Shown here: positions 51,855-61,155 of the stretch, in pieces | Position numbering within the stretch: position 1 is the stretch's first letter | How the letters are laid out: the number at the start of each line of letters is the position of its first letter | Assembly: GCF_022750635.1 (NCBI RefSeq) | Contig: NZ_JAJKBG010000003.1 | Span: 310,001 to 374,000, forward strand | Direction of reading: 5' to 3' | From: Brevundimonas pishanensis | GTDB lineage: Bacteria; Pseudomonadota; Alphaproteobacteria; Caulobacterales; Caulobacteraceae | DNA length: 64,000 nt | Notes under the pieces: model-generated | Seen by the model: the letters and a program-made list of their open reading frames with translations, nothing else | What the model was told of the DNA's origin: nothing | Databases searched by the model: none | Translations under genes and position numbers: made by a program

Positions 51855-53351
51855 TCAGACCTTCATGTCCACACCCGTGCGGGCGTGGTTAAGCGGTGTC
51901 CAGACGGGCGCGACGGGGGTGTCGGCCAGTTCGGCCAGACGGGCGGCACCCACAAAGGCGCGGCGACCCGAACGGCTGTCGGACATGAATTGGTTGAAGC
52001 CACCGCGCGGATCGCTCTCGCGGTCGGTGAACTCGAGGGATTTCTCGGAAACGTCGAAACCTGCGTCGGCCAGTTGGCGGCGCAGTTCATCGGCACGGGC
52101 GCGCAGTTCGTTGGCGGCTTGCGGGTTTTCAAAAGCCAGCCTTGCTGACATCTGGCCGTCATTGCCGACCTCGATGGACACTTCCACATTGCCCAGCGTT
52201 TCGGGCGTCAGGACCATGTCAAAGCGCGTCGTGCGATGGCCGAGGCGGGTGATCATGGCTGCGGCCAGCTCTGCCGTCGTGCGGATGGTGGCGTGCGAAA
52301 GGTGGGTGCCCTTGGGCTCGACGGTCTGCTGGCTCGCGGCCTCAATTTGCTCGGACCGTTGCGGGGCAGCGTCGACAACCTCGGGCTCTGCGGTGGCGAA
52401 CCCTGCGGCGGCGGTCACGGCAAGCTTGCCACCCGCGTCCTTGGCTTCGGCTGCCGGCGCATCAGCGTTTTCGGCTGAAACCTTGGGCTCGACTTCGCCG
52501 GTCGGAGCCGCCTCGATGGGCGCGTCTTCGATAGTATCCACCGTCAGGCGTGAGCCAGCGGTGTATTTGCGCACGGGCTCTGCGGGAAGAACAGCGACCG
52601 GAGGGGCAGCATCCGCAGCCGCGCGTGCGGCAACGCGTTCTGCTGCAGCAACAGCTGTCTCGACCGCGATCTCTTCGGCGGGAGCAGTCTCCAAACCGTC
52701 GTCTTGAAGGGCGAGTTGCGCGAGTTCGGCGCGGGGTGCCGGTTCGGGTGTGCCACGCGTGGCCTTCGGAGCCAGTTCCGTCTGAGCGGTCTGCGAGGGC
52801 AGGTCGGGGCGATCTGATGCCGGAGCCAGGTCTTCTGCAACAGGTACTTCGGCCGGCGCTGCGCTCTCGATGGCATCCGGTGCCGCAGCGTTTGGAGCAG
52901 ACCCATTTGTCTGGGCTGCGTTGTCCGAAGCGACCCGCGCGTCCCCGGCAGCTTCTGCCGCCTGGGTATCGGTTGCGACAGGCGCGAACTCAGCGGCCGA
53001 GGCCTTAGCGGCAGGCTCTGCAATAACGGTCTCGGACGCAGCCTCTGTCGAGGGTGCCAGGAGCGCGCTCGCTGCATCTTCGGTCAGGGGCAGGTCGATG
53101 ACCATCTGATTGGGTGAGGGCGCAAGTGCCATGACAGGCAGCATGGCCATCGGGTTCACGACGTCCTCGGAAGTATCGGAAACTTCGTCAGTTTCGACCT
53201 TTTCCATCTCCATGCCGGTCTGATCGAGCAGGGAGGCGAACTCGCCCCCTACAGAGGCGTCCAGCGATGCGCCGGTGTCGGTCGCAGCCGAAGTCGCCGC
53301 TCCGTTAGGAACGACGCCAGTCATGACAGACAGGAGTGCAGATGCGGACAT
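51855..53351 (-). CDS. fliK: Flagellar hook-length control protein FliK
   Basis: The product of about 498 residues has a long N-terminal region rich in alanine, glutamate and proline (residues 20-350) with low complexity. The conserved C-terminal FliK domain follows: LGHRTTRFDMVLTPETLGNV and VSIEVGNDGQMSARLAFENP. FliK acts as the ruler and switch that ends hook growth. The start is set at the ATG 53351, about 60 bases from the predicted promoter; ATG 53324 is an alternative and a longer frame to 53429 is less likely. The high alanine content reflects base composition and the disordered ruler. Confidence 0.9.
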   Translation of the reverse strand: MSASALLSVMTGVVPNGAATSAATDTGASLDASVGGEFASLLDQTGMEMEKVETDEVSDTSEDVVNPMAMLPVMALAPSPNQMVIDLPLTEDAASALLAPSTEAASETVIAEPAAKASAAEFAPVATDTQAAEAAGDARVASDNAAQTNGSAPNAAAPDAIESAAPAEVPVAEDLAPASDRPDLPSQTAQTELAPKATRGTPEPAPRAELAQLALQDDGLETAPAEEIAVETAVAAAERVAARAAADAAPPVAVLPAEPVRKYTAGSRLTVDTIEDAPIEAAPTGEVEPKVSAENADAPAAEAKDAGGKLAVTAAAGFATAEPEVVDAAPQRSEQIEAASQQTVEPKGTHLSHATIRTTAELAAAMITRLGHRTTRFDMVLTPETLGNVEVSIEVGNDGQMSARLAFENPQAANELRARADELRRQLADAGFDVSEKSLEFTDRESDPRGGFNQFMSDSRSGRRAFVGAARLAELADTPVAPVWTPLNHARTGVDMKV

Positions 53352-53423
53352 TGCCCAGCGCGATGTTGGAGTGGAGTGGCGTCTTCTGCGCCGGAACATT
53401 CGGGACCAACGTCGCAAGCGGCG

Positions 53424-53438
53424 GGCCATATCGTGCCA
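53424..53438 (-). promoter_or_regulatory. Possible sigma-54 promoter for the fliK-flgD-flgE operon
   Basis: On the minus strand TGGCACG (53438-53432) is a perfect -24 element, but the -12 element is GGCC and lacks the usual TTGC. The predicted start would fall about 60 bases before fliK. The weak -12 keeps this tentative. The 396-base gap 53352-53747 between the two operons holds this site and the one at 53587, and I see no gene in it. Confidence 0.4.
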
Positions 53439-53586
53439 CTTGGCTCAAGTTGCTGATTTTTCTGGAAAACAGAAGGTTGAAGTCTTGTGGATAGGCCCTT
53501 TGTGGCCCCAACCGAACTTGCCGTGCCTGATCTTTTTTGCCGAGGTCGGCAGGCACTAATGGTGAGAGCGGACACTAGGATCAAAC

Positions 53587-53601
53587 TGGCCCGTCAATTG
53601 C
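53587..53601 (+). promoter_or_regulatory. Predicted sigma-54 promoter for flgK-flgL
   Basis: TGGCCCG-TCAA-TTGC matches the TGGCACG-N4-TTGC consensus with only one change in the -24 element and a perfect -12 element. It points toward flgK, which starts 147 bases downstream. Late flagellar operons in Caulobacter use this type of promoter. Confidence 0.7.
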
Positions 53602-53747
53602 GCCGTAGCTCCTCGAGAGAACAGGGGCTGAATGCCAATGTCTAATGAATTCAATATTTTGGGCGATTTCGCTCACGCAACAACCGGGCAAGAATTGCGC
53701 GGCTGCGTGCAAGGCTTGCCGGGTTTTGCCGGTAAAGGAGGCCGCTG

Positions 53748-55859
53748 ATGTCGCTTGGCTTGATTATGAACATCGCGACTTCTGGCATGAACACGGCCCA
53801 GAGCCAGTTGCGTGTGGTGTCGGACAACGTCACCAACATCAACACGCCTGGATATGTGCGCAAGATTGCCGACCAGCAGTCGCTGACGACGCAGGGCATG
53901 GGGACCGGCGTCGATATTGCCCGCGTGCGTCTGGCGACCGACCGCTTCCTGCAAGCTTCGACCCTCAGCACCTCTGCGGACGCGGCCCGCGAGACTGTGC
54001 GCTACGAACTGTTCGACCGTATCCAGTCGTTGTTCGGCGATCCGGGCGGCGACAGCAGCTTCTTTAGCGGCATCGACAGCGTCTTTGCGGCATTTGCGGC
54101 GTCGGCAGAAATGCCCAGCTCGGCCGCTGCGCGCCAGACAGCGATCTGGAAGTCGCAGTCGCTGTTCGAGCAAGCAGCGGATATCGCCGGCCAAATACAG
54201 GCTGTGCGCGAGGACGCCGACGGCAAGATCAAAAGCTCTGTCGACTCGATCAATGGCCTGCTGGACCAGATCAGCAAGCTGAACCGCGAGATTACCCGCG
54301 CCACCGTGACAGGTGCCGATGCAACGGGGGCCCAGAACGCACAGGCCCAACTGATCGACCAACTATCCTCCTATATGGATATCCGCCTGTCGCCGCAGAA
54401 TAACGGCGCGACCGAGGTTCGTACTGGCGCGGGCTTGCTGCTGGTCGGCAACGAGCCGGCGACGCTGGAGTATCAGCGCGCGGGGGCGATCAGCGCCCAA
54501 ACCAACTTCGGCGACATCGTCGTCCACGAACCCAGTGGGTCGGCGCGCTCCCTGACCGAAGGTCTGGTCAGCGGCGAACTCAAGGGACTTGTGCAGCTAC
54601 GCGATATCGATGCGCCGCAGGCCGCCGAACAGCTGGCAGAACTGACGTCCAAGCTGGCTGACGAGTTGAACCGTGCGCACAACGCCTCATCGTCGGTGCC
54701 CGCACCGTCGGTAATGCAGGGCCGCAACACCGGTCAGACCCTTGAAACGGCGCTGAACGGATTTACCGGCCAAACCAATATCGCGCTGCTCAACCCAAAT
54801 GGCGTCGTCCAGAACACGGCGACGATTGTGTTCAATGGCGCGTCCATCTCTATCAATGGTATGGCGGCGACACCGGCGACGTTCGTGACCGTGCTGAACG
54901 CCCAGTTGCCGGGCGTGAACGCCAGCTTTGCTAGCGGGGCGCTGAAACTGGAAGCCTCAGGCGGCAACGGGATTGCCATTGCCGATGATTCGACCACACC
55001 CAGCAATAAAACGGGCAAGGGCTTTTCTCACTACTTCGGTCTGAATGATCTGGTGTCGAGCACGGCGCCGATCTCCTACGAGACCGGAATGACCACGGCC
55101 TCGGCGCACGGCTTCCCGGCAGGACAGCAACTGACGTTCCGTTTTGCCAATGCCGACGGGGTAAAAATCCGCGACATCGAGTTCACCGTGCCTGCGGGTG
55201 GGTCCATGTCAGACCTGCTGACGGCGTTGAACGATCCGATCACCGGCGTGGCCCGTCATGGCACCTTCAGCCTCAGCTCGACCGGCGAGATGATCTTTAC
55301 GGGACGCGGGACGCCTCCGGCGCAGTTGTCGGTCCTTAACGACCGCACCGCGCAGAGCCCTTCTGGCGTTTCCATGAGCCAACTGTTCGGTCTGGGCGGT
55401 GCGCGCGGCGCACGCACCGGTGTGTTGTCGGTTCGCGCTGACATCCAGTCCGATCCGACGAAGCTGGCCCTCAGCCAGTTGAACCTCGGCGTTCCGGCGG
55501 GCACCCCTGCGATTAGCGCAGCGGACGGTTCAGGCGCACGTCTGCTGTCACAGGCAGGCAGTGTGACCACCAAGTTCGGTACGGCTGGTGGCGTGTCCGG
55601 TGCAATGTCGACGCTGAGCCGTTTCGCCTCCGACATGGCTGGCTCCATCGGTGCCAAAGCAAATCTCCGCGAAAGCGCCGCCAGCGGTGCCAGCGCGCTG
55701 TATTCGACCGCCTCGGCCCGTCGCGACTCCTTCGAAGGCGTAAATCTGGAAGAGGAACTGGTCCTCATGACCACATTCCAGCAAGCCTTCAACGCCTCGG
55801 CACGCCTGATCCAGGCTGCGTCCGAAATGTATGACACTCTGATTGGGATGGTCCGATGA
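53748..55859 (+). CDS. flgK: Flagellar hook-associated protein FlgK
   Basis: The 703-residue product has the axial N-terminus IMNIATSGMNTAQSQLRVVS and DNVTNINTPGYVRKIADQQS, then a large variable centre and a C-terminal block with LVLMTTFQQAFNASARLIQA. It is the first hook-filament junction protein, longer than the enterobacterial form. AAAGGAGGCCGCTG precedes the ATG. It overlaps flgL by four bases, giving translational coupling. Confidence 0.96.
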   Translation: MSLGLIMNIATSGMNTAQSQLRVVSDNVTNINTPGYVRKIADQQSLTTQGMGTGVDIARVRLATDRFLQASTLSTSADAARETVRYELFDRIQSLFGDPGGDSSFFSGIDSVFAAFAASAEMPSSAAARQTAIWKSQSLFEQAADIAGQIQAVREDADGKIKSSVDSINGLLDQISKLNREITRATVTGADATGAQNAQAQLIDQLSSYMDIRLSPQNNGATEVRTGAGLLLVGNEPATLEYQRAGAISAQTNFGDIVVHEPSGSARSLTEGLVSGELKGLVQLRDIDAPQAAEQLAELTSKLADELNRAHNASSSVPAPSVMQGRNTGQTLETALNGFTGQTNIALLNPNGVVQNTATIVFNGASISINGMAATPATFVTVLNAQLPGVNASFASGALKLEASGGNGIAIADDSTTPSNKTGKGFSHYFGLNDLVSSTAPISYETGMTTASAHGFPAGQQLTFRFANADGVKIRDIEFTVPAGGSMSDLLTALNDPITGVARHGTFSLSSTGEMIFTGRGTPPAQLSVLNDRTAQSPSGVSMSQLFGLGGARGARTGVLSVRADIQSDPTKLALSQLNLGVPAGTPAISAADGSGARLLSQAGSVTTKFGTAGGVSGAMSTLSRFASDMAGSIGAKANLRESAASGASALYSTASARRDSFEGVNLEEELVLMTTFQQAFNASARLIQAASEMYDTLIGMVR

Positions 55860-56773
55860 GCCGCGTCACGACTTACGGCAATAACCAGTCCGCCCTTCTG
55901 AACCTGATGACGGCCCAGAAGCGGACCAGTGAGGCCCAGAACCGTTTCTCCACCGGCAAGAATGCCACTGATCTGGTTGGCTTTGGACGCGAGGCCGCGA
56001 CGGTCAATGCGCTGAAATCCACCCAGATGCGGGTGATGTCGCACATCGACACCAACAAGGCCGTGGCTGACCGCCTGAGCGCTCAGGATCTCGCCATGGG
56101 TCAGATCGCCGATGCCGCGACAGCATCGCGTCTAGCCATTGCCAACGCGATTGCCTCGGGCCGGATGGACGGTCTGATGGAGGAATTGAAAATTCAATTC
56201 CAGACCATCTCGGACGCGCTCAACACCGAACATCAGGGCCAGTTCCTGTTCTCTGGCGGCATTTCCAACACAAAGCCCTCGGCGGTCGCGAATCTGGACG
56301 AACTGGGGGCTGTGGCCACGGTCGATGACGCCTTCGCCAATGGCTATCTGCGTCAGGCCAGCCGTCTGGACGACAATGTGGTGATGGACACCGGCTTCCT
56401 GGCCAGTGAATTGGGAAGCGAACTGTTCCAGATTTTCAGCGACCTGAAAGCGATGGACGGCACCACCCCGCTCAAAGGCCCGATCGACGGAGCGATGAAC
56501 ACCGCCCTGACCACGCTGATGCAGCGCTTCGAAGGCGCGGCAAAGAACGTCATCAATGAGCAGGGCCTCAACGGCATCTATCAGAAGCGTGTGGAGGACA
56601 TCATCACCTCCAACTCGGTAAAGTCCGACACGCTGGAGATTATGCTGTCCGATAAGACCGATGCGGACATGGCAAAGGCGATCACCGATCTCGAACTCGC
56701 GCAGGTCGCCTTGCAGGCATCGGCCCAGGTCGTCAGCCAGTTGAGGCAAGTCTCGCTACTGGATTATCTCTGA
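55856..56773 (+). CDS. flgL: Flagellar hook-associated protein FlgL
   Basis: The 305-residue product has the flagellin-like N-terminal helix (SALLNLMTAQKRTSEAQNRF) and the C-terminal helix LAQVALQASAQVVSQLRQVS typical of FlgL, the second junction protein that connects FlgK to filament. The length fits FlgL. The ATG overlaps the flgK stop. A strong hairpin follows at 56781. No flagellin gene is seen in the window. Confidence 0.94.
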   Translation: MSRVTTYGNNQSALLNLMTAQKRTSEAQNRFSTGKNATDLVGFGREAATVNALKSTQMRVMSHIDTNKAVADRLSAQDLAMGQIADAATASRLAIANAIASGRMDGLMEELKIQFQTISDALNTEHQGQFLFSGGISNTKPSAVANLDELGAVATVDDAFANGYLRQASRLDDNVVMDTGFLASELGSELFQIFSDLKAMDGTTPLKGPIDGAMNTALTTLMQRFEGAAKNVINEQGLNGIYQKRVEDIITSNSVKSDTLEIMLSDKTDADMAKAITDLELAQVALQASAQVVSQLRQVSLLDYL

Positions 56774-56780
56774 TCCATGG

Positions 56781-56812
56781 AACGGCGGCCACGGGGCCGC
56801 CGTTCTACTTTT
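56781..56812 (+). terminator. Terminator after flgK-flgL
   Basis: AACGGCGGCC pairs with GGCCGCCGTT across an ACGG loop. The T run CTACTTTT after it is weak but present. Confidence 0.7.
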
Positions 56813-56925
56813 GGGCGAGCGTGTCCGGCGTAGTCATCCTTTGTTGACATCACCAGCGTTACACAGCTTAACCGACGTGATTATTGCGAATGTCGGCGAC
56901 GGGTGTCGCCGGTAATGGATGGTTT

Positions 56926-58047
56926 ATGACGACGGGCACGGCTGGCTATCGGATAGAAGATAATGAGGGTCAGGTCGTACTGTCCCTGCTGGGTCCGTGG
57001 TCTGCTACGGGGCTAGGTCACGTCTCGCGTTCTCTGACCGAGGAGCTGGGTGGGCGCGGTGTGTCGAGACTGGACCTGAGCGGTCTGGAACGGTTCGATA
57101 CAGCCGGTGCGCTGGCCCTGCTTCAAGCCGCAAAGGTCACGACCGACGCGTCCGCATGGGAGGCGAACCCGCAAGCAGGCAGCATCTACCGCACCGTTGC
57201 CCGCCTCGAAGACATGACCATGCCTCCGCCGACCCGGCCCCCTGCGGTTATCCGCGGGTTCAGCAAGGTCGGGCGCGGCGTCTATGACTTCGTCACCGAA
57301 ATGATGGGATCTTTTGCCTTCCTTGGCAGATTGATCCTCGCGTCCGCGTCGGCCCTGAAACACCCCAAGCGCATCCGCTGGGCGGCCTGGGTGTCGCAGA
57401 TGGAACGGGCAGGGCTGGACGCCATCCCGATTGTTGCCGTCACCAACTTCTTCATCGGTGCCGTTGTCGCCTTCATCGGCGTGGACCTTCTGACCCAGTT
57501 CGGGGCAGGGGTGTTCTCGGTCCAGCTGATCGGTGTGGCCGTCTTCCGCGAGTTTGCAGTGGTCATCACGGCTGTGCTGCTCGCTGGCCGGTCGGCCTCT
57601 TCGTTTGCCGCTGAAATCGGCTCGATGAAGATGAACCAGGAAGTCGATGCCATGCAGGTCATGGGCGTTGATCCGTTCCAGGCGCTGGTGATCCCGCGAC
57701 TGGCTGCGCTTTTGATCATGCTTCCGCTGCTGACGTTTGTGGCCATGATGGGCGGGCTGCTCGGCGGCATCCTGGTTTCGTGGAGCCAGTTGAACCTTGG
57801 TCCGGCCTTCTTCTTCCAGCGCCTGCTGGAGGATGGCTATATGGCCAAGCACATGATGGTGGGTCTGGTGAAAGCCCCTGTGTTCGCGCTGGTGGTTGCC
57901 GCTATCGGCTGCCGTCAGGGCATGGCTGTGGCCGGTGATGTCGAGAGCCTTGGCTATCGCGTGACGGCGGCTGTGGTTCAGGCCATCTTCGCCATCATCC
58001 TTCTGGATGCCGTCTTCGCCCTGATCTTTATCGAGTTGGGCATATGA
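56926..58047 (+). CDS. MlaE-family lipid transporter permease with N-terminal STAS-like domain
   Basis: The product of about 373 residues has a first part (residues 8-105) that looks like a STAS domain, with VSRLDLSGLERFDTAGALAL. The second part (residues 120-373) is a MlaE permease with FFIGAVVAFIGVDLLTQFGA, EIGSMKMNQEVDAMQVMGVD and five to six membrane segments. In the Mla system the permease and the STAS protein MlaB are separate; here they appear fused in one chain. I start at 56926 because of GGATGG upstream; 56890 and 56884 are alternatives. It overlaps the ATPase gene by four bases. Confidence 0.92.
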   Translation: MTTGTAGYRIEDNEGQVVLSLLGPWSATGLGHVSRSLTEELGGRGVSRLDLSGLERFDTAGALALLQAAKVTTDASAWEANPQAGSIYRTVARLEDMTMPPPTRPPAVIRGFSKVGRGVYDFVTEMMGSFAFLGRLILASASALKHPKRIRWAAWVSQMERAGLDAIPIVAVTNFFIGAVVAFIGVDLLTQFGAGVFSVQLIGVAVFREFAVVITAVLLAGRSASSFAAEIGSMKMNQEVDAMQVMGVDPFQALVIPRLAALLIMLPLLTFVAMMGGLLGGILVSWSQLNLGPAFFFQRLLEDGYMAKHMMVGLVKAPVFALVVAAIGCRQGMAVAGDVESLGYRVTAAVVQAIFAIILLDAVFALIFIELGI

Positions 58048-58847
58048 CCGACCTTATCCCCCAAGACGCCCCGCGTACTGACGAGCCGCCTGTCATTGAG
58101 GTGCGCGGCCTCCTGAGCCAGTTCGGGGATCGCGTCATCCATCAGGACCTCGACCTGACAGTCAACAAGGGCGAGATTGTCGGCGTGGTCGGCGGCTCCG
58201 GTACGGGCAAGACCGTGCTGCTGAACTCGATCATCGGCCTCAAAGAGCCCGAGGGCGGGGAAGTGCGCTTGTTCGGCTACGAGCGGAGCAGCATGACCAA
58301 GGCCGAGGCGGCCGAGGTCGAGCAGCGCACCGGCATTCTGTTCCAGCGCGGGGCGCTGTTTTCGGCGTTGAACGTCATGGAGAACGTCTCCGCGCCGATG
58401 TTGGAGCACACCCAGCTTTCGCGCGATGTTATCCGCGAACTGACCGAGATGAAGGTTGCCATGGTGGGCCTCAAGCCCGAGGCGCTGTACCTGAAGCCTG
58501 CCGAACTGTCGGGCGGCATGATCAAGCGCGTGGCTCTGGCCCGCGCACTGGCGCTGGATCCGGAGCTTCTGTTCCTCGACGAGCCGACGGCGGGCCTCGA
58601 TCCTATCGGCGCTGCCGCTTTCGACGAGCTCATTCTGGAACTGTCGCGGGACCTTGGCCTTACGGTCTTTATGATTACCCACGACCTCGACAGCCTCTAC
58701 ACCATCTGCGATCAGGTCGCCGTTCTGGCGGACAAGCACGTGGTGGCCAAGGCTCCCGTCGAAGAGTTGGAAAAGTCGGATCATCCGTGGATCAAGGAAT
58801 ACTTCCTTGGCCCTCGCGGGCGAGCCGCCGGACGAAGTGCCGCTTAA
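58044..58847 (+). CDS. MlaF-type ATP-binding protein
   Basis: The 267-residue product has Walker A GGSGTGKTVL, signature LSGGMIKR, Walker B LLFLDEPTAGLD and an H-loop in MITHDLDSLYTI. The MIKRVALARALALDPE text and the second-half EFDELILEL motif place it with MlaF/Ttg2A. It powers lipid movement between outer and inner membranes, or to the envelope, with the permease and MCE partner. It sits in the middle of the operon and overlaps the permease gene. Confidence 0.95.
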   Translation: MTDLIPQDAPRTDEPPVIEVRGLLSQFGDRVIHQDLDLTVNKGEIVGVVGGSGTGKTVLLNSIIGLKEPEGGEVRLFGYERSSMTKAEAAEVEQRTGILFQRGALFSALNVMENVSAPMLEHTQLSRDVIRELTEMKVAMVGLKPEALYLKPAELSGGMIKRVALARALALDPELLFLDEPTAGLDPIGAAAFDELILELSRDLGLTVFMITHDLDSLYTICDQVAVLADKHVVAKAPVEELEKSDHPWIKEYFLGPRGRAAGRSAA

Positions 58848-58864
58848 AGGAAAGCCGGAACGAG

Positions 58865-59803
58865 ATGGAAAGAGACGCTCATTACGCTGCGGTTGGCATT
58901 GTGACGGTGGCCCTGCTTGTTGCACTGGCCGTGTTCACGATCTGGCTGGCACGCCTGCAGTTCAACAAGGACTACGACGTCTATGACATCGTATTCTATG
59001 GCCCTGTACGCGGTCTGTCGGAAGGTGGTGAGGTCCACTTCAACGGCATCCGCGTCGGCGAGGTGACGGACCTGAACCTGAACCCTGTGAAGGGCGATCA
59101 GGTGGTGGCGCGCGTTCGTCTGAACGGTACCACGCCGGTGCGTGTATCCAGCCGCGCGCAGCTGGAGCCGCAAGGTATCACCGGCCTGAACTACATTCAG
59201 ATCACCGCTGGCGATCCGAACACGCCGTTGCTCAAGACCAAGTTCAACGAGCACGAAGTGCCTGTAATCCAGTCACAGGCCAGCCCGCTGGCGGAACTGC
59301 TGACCGGTTCGGGTACGGTGCTGGCGCAAACGGTGGACGCGCTGAACCGCATCAACCGTGTGCTGTCCGATGACAACATCCGTTCCTTCTCGTCCAGCGT
59401 CCGCAACGTCGAGGCGATGACGGCGGAACTGAATGCCCGCAAGGGTATCCTGATGGAGCTGGAACAAACGCTGCAGAAAGCGAATGCTGCGGTAACCGAA
59501 TATGGCCTGCTGGCCAGCGACACGCGCCAGATCATCAACACCGACGGTGCCGAGGCCATTGCCAACATCAAGACGGCTTCGGATGAGGCCCGCGCGGCTA
59601 TCGCCTCTATCAACCGCTCGGCGACGGGTCTTGAGGCGCCTCTAGGCGAGTTCGGTACGACGACAGTGCCGCAGATCAACGACGCTGTACGTCAGTTGAA
59701 TCAGGCCACGCGCTCGCTCGAAGACCTGATCGAGAATGTCCGCCGCAGCCCGCGTGAATTTATCGGCCGTGCTCCGGCCAAGGAAGTCGAGGTTCAGCCA
59801 TGA
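58865..59803 (+). CDS. MCE-domain protein MlaD-like
   Basis: The product of about 312 residues has an N-terminal membrane anchor (YAAVGIVTVALLVALAVFTI), an MCE domain with DIVFYGPVRGLSEGGEVHFN, RVGEVTDLNL and GITGLNYIQITAGD, and a long helical C-terminus (residues 160-300). MCE hexamers form tunnels for lipids between membranes. The start at 58865 follows GGAACGAG; the longer frame from 58787 overlaps the ATPase gene and is less likely. The helical C-terminus is longer than in MlaD of E. coli, resembling PqiB/YebT-type extensions. Confidence 0.92.
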   Translation: MERDAHYAAVGIVTVALLVALAVFTIWLARLQFNKDYDVYDIVFYGPVRGLSEGGEVHFNGIRVGEVTDLNLNPVKGDQVVARVRLNGTTPVRVSSRAQLEPQGITGLNYIQITAGDPNTPLLKTKFNEHEVPVIQSQASPLAELLTGSGTVLAQTVDALNRINRVLSDDNIRSFSSSVRNVEAMTAELNARKGILMELEQTLQKANAAVTEYGLLASDTRQIINTDGAEAIANIKTASDEARAAIASINRSATGLEAPLGEFGTTTVPQINDAVRQLNQATRSLEDLIENVRRSPREFIGRAPAKEVEVQP

Positions 59804-60435
59804 TCCGTCTGTCGTCTGTTGCTGTGGTGGCTGCGGGCCTGACCCTGTCGGCCTGCGCGGTCCTGAAATCGCCCGATCCAATCCAGACCTACCGCTTCGG
59901 GACCGTTCCCGCTTTCGGCTCGGTGGATCAGGGCAGCGTGCCGAACTGCTCGCGAACCGGGGTGAACCTGCGCCGGATGGAGTTCAATACCGCCGCGCGG
60001 GGCGACCAACTGCTGACCGCGACGGGCAACGAGACCGCCTATATCGGTGGTGCGCGCTGGGTGGGACAAGCTTCGACCCTGTTTGAGGAGGCTCTGCAGG
60101 AAGGCTTTGCTTCGGGCGCGCCTTGTCTGCGGGTGACGAGCGGGCCTCTGACGCGGGACGGCTTGAGCCTGTCGGTCGATGTACGCCGTTTCGAGACGGT
60201 CTATTCCGCGCCCGGCGCTGTGCCCGAGGTGAAGGTGGGCGTGTCGGTCCAACTGCTGCGTCGCGGCGACCGCTCGATCCTGAAGGATGCCCGTTTCGAC
60301 GTCGTCCAGCCAGCGGATGCCAATCGGGTCGGTTCTATTGTGGCGGCCTATAATGCCGCAACCGCGGACACCATCCGTCAGATCGTAGAGTGGACGGTTA
60401 CCGAAGTGGCCTCAGCGCCGCCTTCCGACGACTGA
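59800..60435 (+). CDS. ABC-transport-associated outer membrane lipoprotein (PqiC/DUF330 type)
   Basis: The 211-residue product has a lipobox (LTLSACAVLK), so it is a lipoprotein with cysteine near residue 19. The mature part shows DPIQTYRFGTVPAF and a later LSVDVRRFETVYSAPGAVPE-type block seen in the ABC-transport auxiliary lipoprotein family (PqiC). It would link the MCE protein to the outer membrane. It overlaps the MCE gene by four bases, so all four genes form one operon. No separate MlaC gene is present. Confidence 0.88.
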   Translation: MIRLSSVAVVAAGLTLSACAVLKSPDPIQTYRFGTVPAFGSVDQGSVPNCSRTGVNLRRMEFNTAARGDQLLTATGNETAYIGGARWVGQASTLFEEALQEGFASGAPCLRVTSGPLTRDGLSLSVDVRRFETVYSAPGAVPEVKVGVSVQLLRRGDRSILKDARFDVVQPADANRVGSIVAAYNAATADTIRQIVEWTVTEVASAPPSDD

Positions 60436-60480
60436 TAAAAAGCTAAGAGCCGGAAGTGAAGACTTCCGGCTCTTTCTTTA
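60436..60480. terminator. Bidirectional terminator after the lipid transport operon
   Basis: AAGAGCCGGAAGT pairs with ACTTCCGGCTCTT and is flanked by A and T runs, so it serves both converging operons. Confidence 0.9.
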
Positions 60481-60499
60481 TCGGCTTTGGAATAGGCTC

Positions 60500-61150
60500 T
60501 TAGGCCAGACCAGCGGCGACCGTGTACTCGGCCTCGGTCTTGGAGGCGACTTCGTCCAGAGTGACGCCGTCGGCCAATTCAATCAGTTCCAGACCCGAAC
60601 CGTCCGGCTTGACGTCAAAGGTCGCCAGATCGGTGATGATGCGGCTGACCACGCCCGTGCCGGTGAGCGGCAGGGTGCAGGCCTTGAGGACCTTGGACTG
60701 GCCGTGCTTGTTGGCGTGCTCCATGACCACGACGACGCGCTTAACGCCCGCCACCAGGTCCATCGCGCCGCCCATGCCTTTGACCAGCTTGCCCGGGATC
60801 ATCCAGTTGGCGATGTCGCCGTTCTGGGCCACTTCCATGGCTCCGAGGATGGACAGGTTGATGTGGCCGCCACGGATCATAGCAAAGCTGTCGGCGCTGC
60901 TGAAATAGGCGCTTTCAGGGATTTCCGTGATGGTCTGCTTGCCAGCATTGATCAGGTCGGGGTCTTCTTCGCCCTCATAGGGAAAAGGGCCCATGCCCAG
61001 CATGCCGTTTTCCGATTGCAGGGTCACCACCATGCCCTCGGGGATGTAGTTGGCCACCAGCGTCGGGATGCCGATGCCTAGGTTCACATAGAAGCCGTCC
61101 TGCAGTTCTTGCGCGGCGCGTTCGGCCAGTTGTTCGCGAGTACGAGCCAT
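60500..61150 (-). CDS. 3-oxoacid CoA-transferase subunit B
   Basis: The 216-residue product shows the SCOT beta-subunit pattern: [20 protein letters not shown], then [20 protein letters not shown] with the catalytic glutamate in SENG, and [20 protein letters not shown]. It moves CoA between succinyl-CoA and acetoacetate (ScoB) or similar acids. The active glutamate is kept. It pairs with subunit A, five bases upstream on the same strand. Confidence 0.96.
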   Translation of the reverse strand: MARTREQLAERAAQELQDGFYVNLGIGIPTLVANYIPEGMVVTLQSENGMLGMGPFPYEGEEDPDLINAGKQTITEIPESAYFSSADSFAMIRGGHINLSILGAMEVAQNGDIANWMIPGKLVKGMGGAMDLVAGVKRVVVVMEHANKHGQSKVLKACTLPLTGTGVVSRIITDLATFDVKPDGSGLELIELADGVTLDEVASKTEAEYTVAAGLA

Positions 61151-61155
61151 AGTCC

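Noticed and set aside
53645..54067. Small plus-strand frame before and across flgK
   Set aside because: It overlaps the flgK start in another frame and lacks a family; flgK has the better ribosome site.
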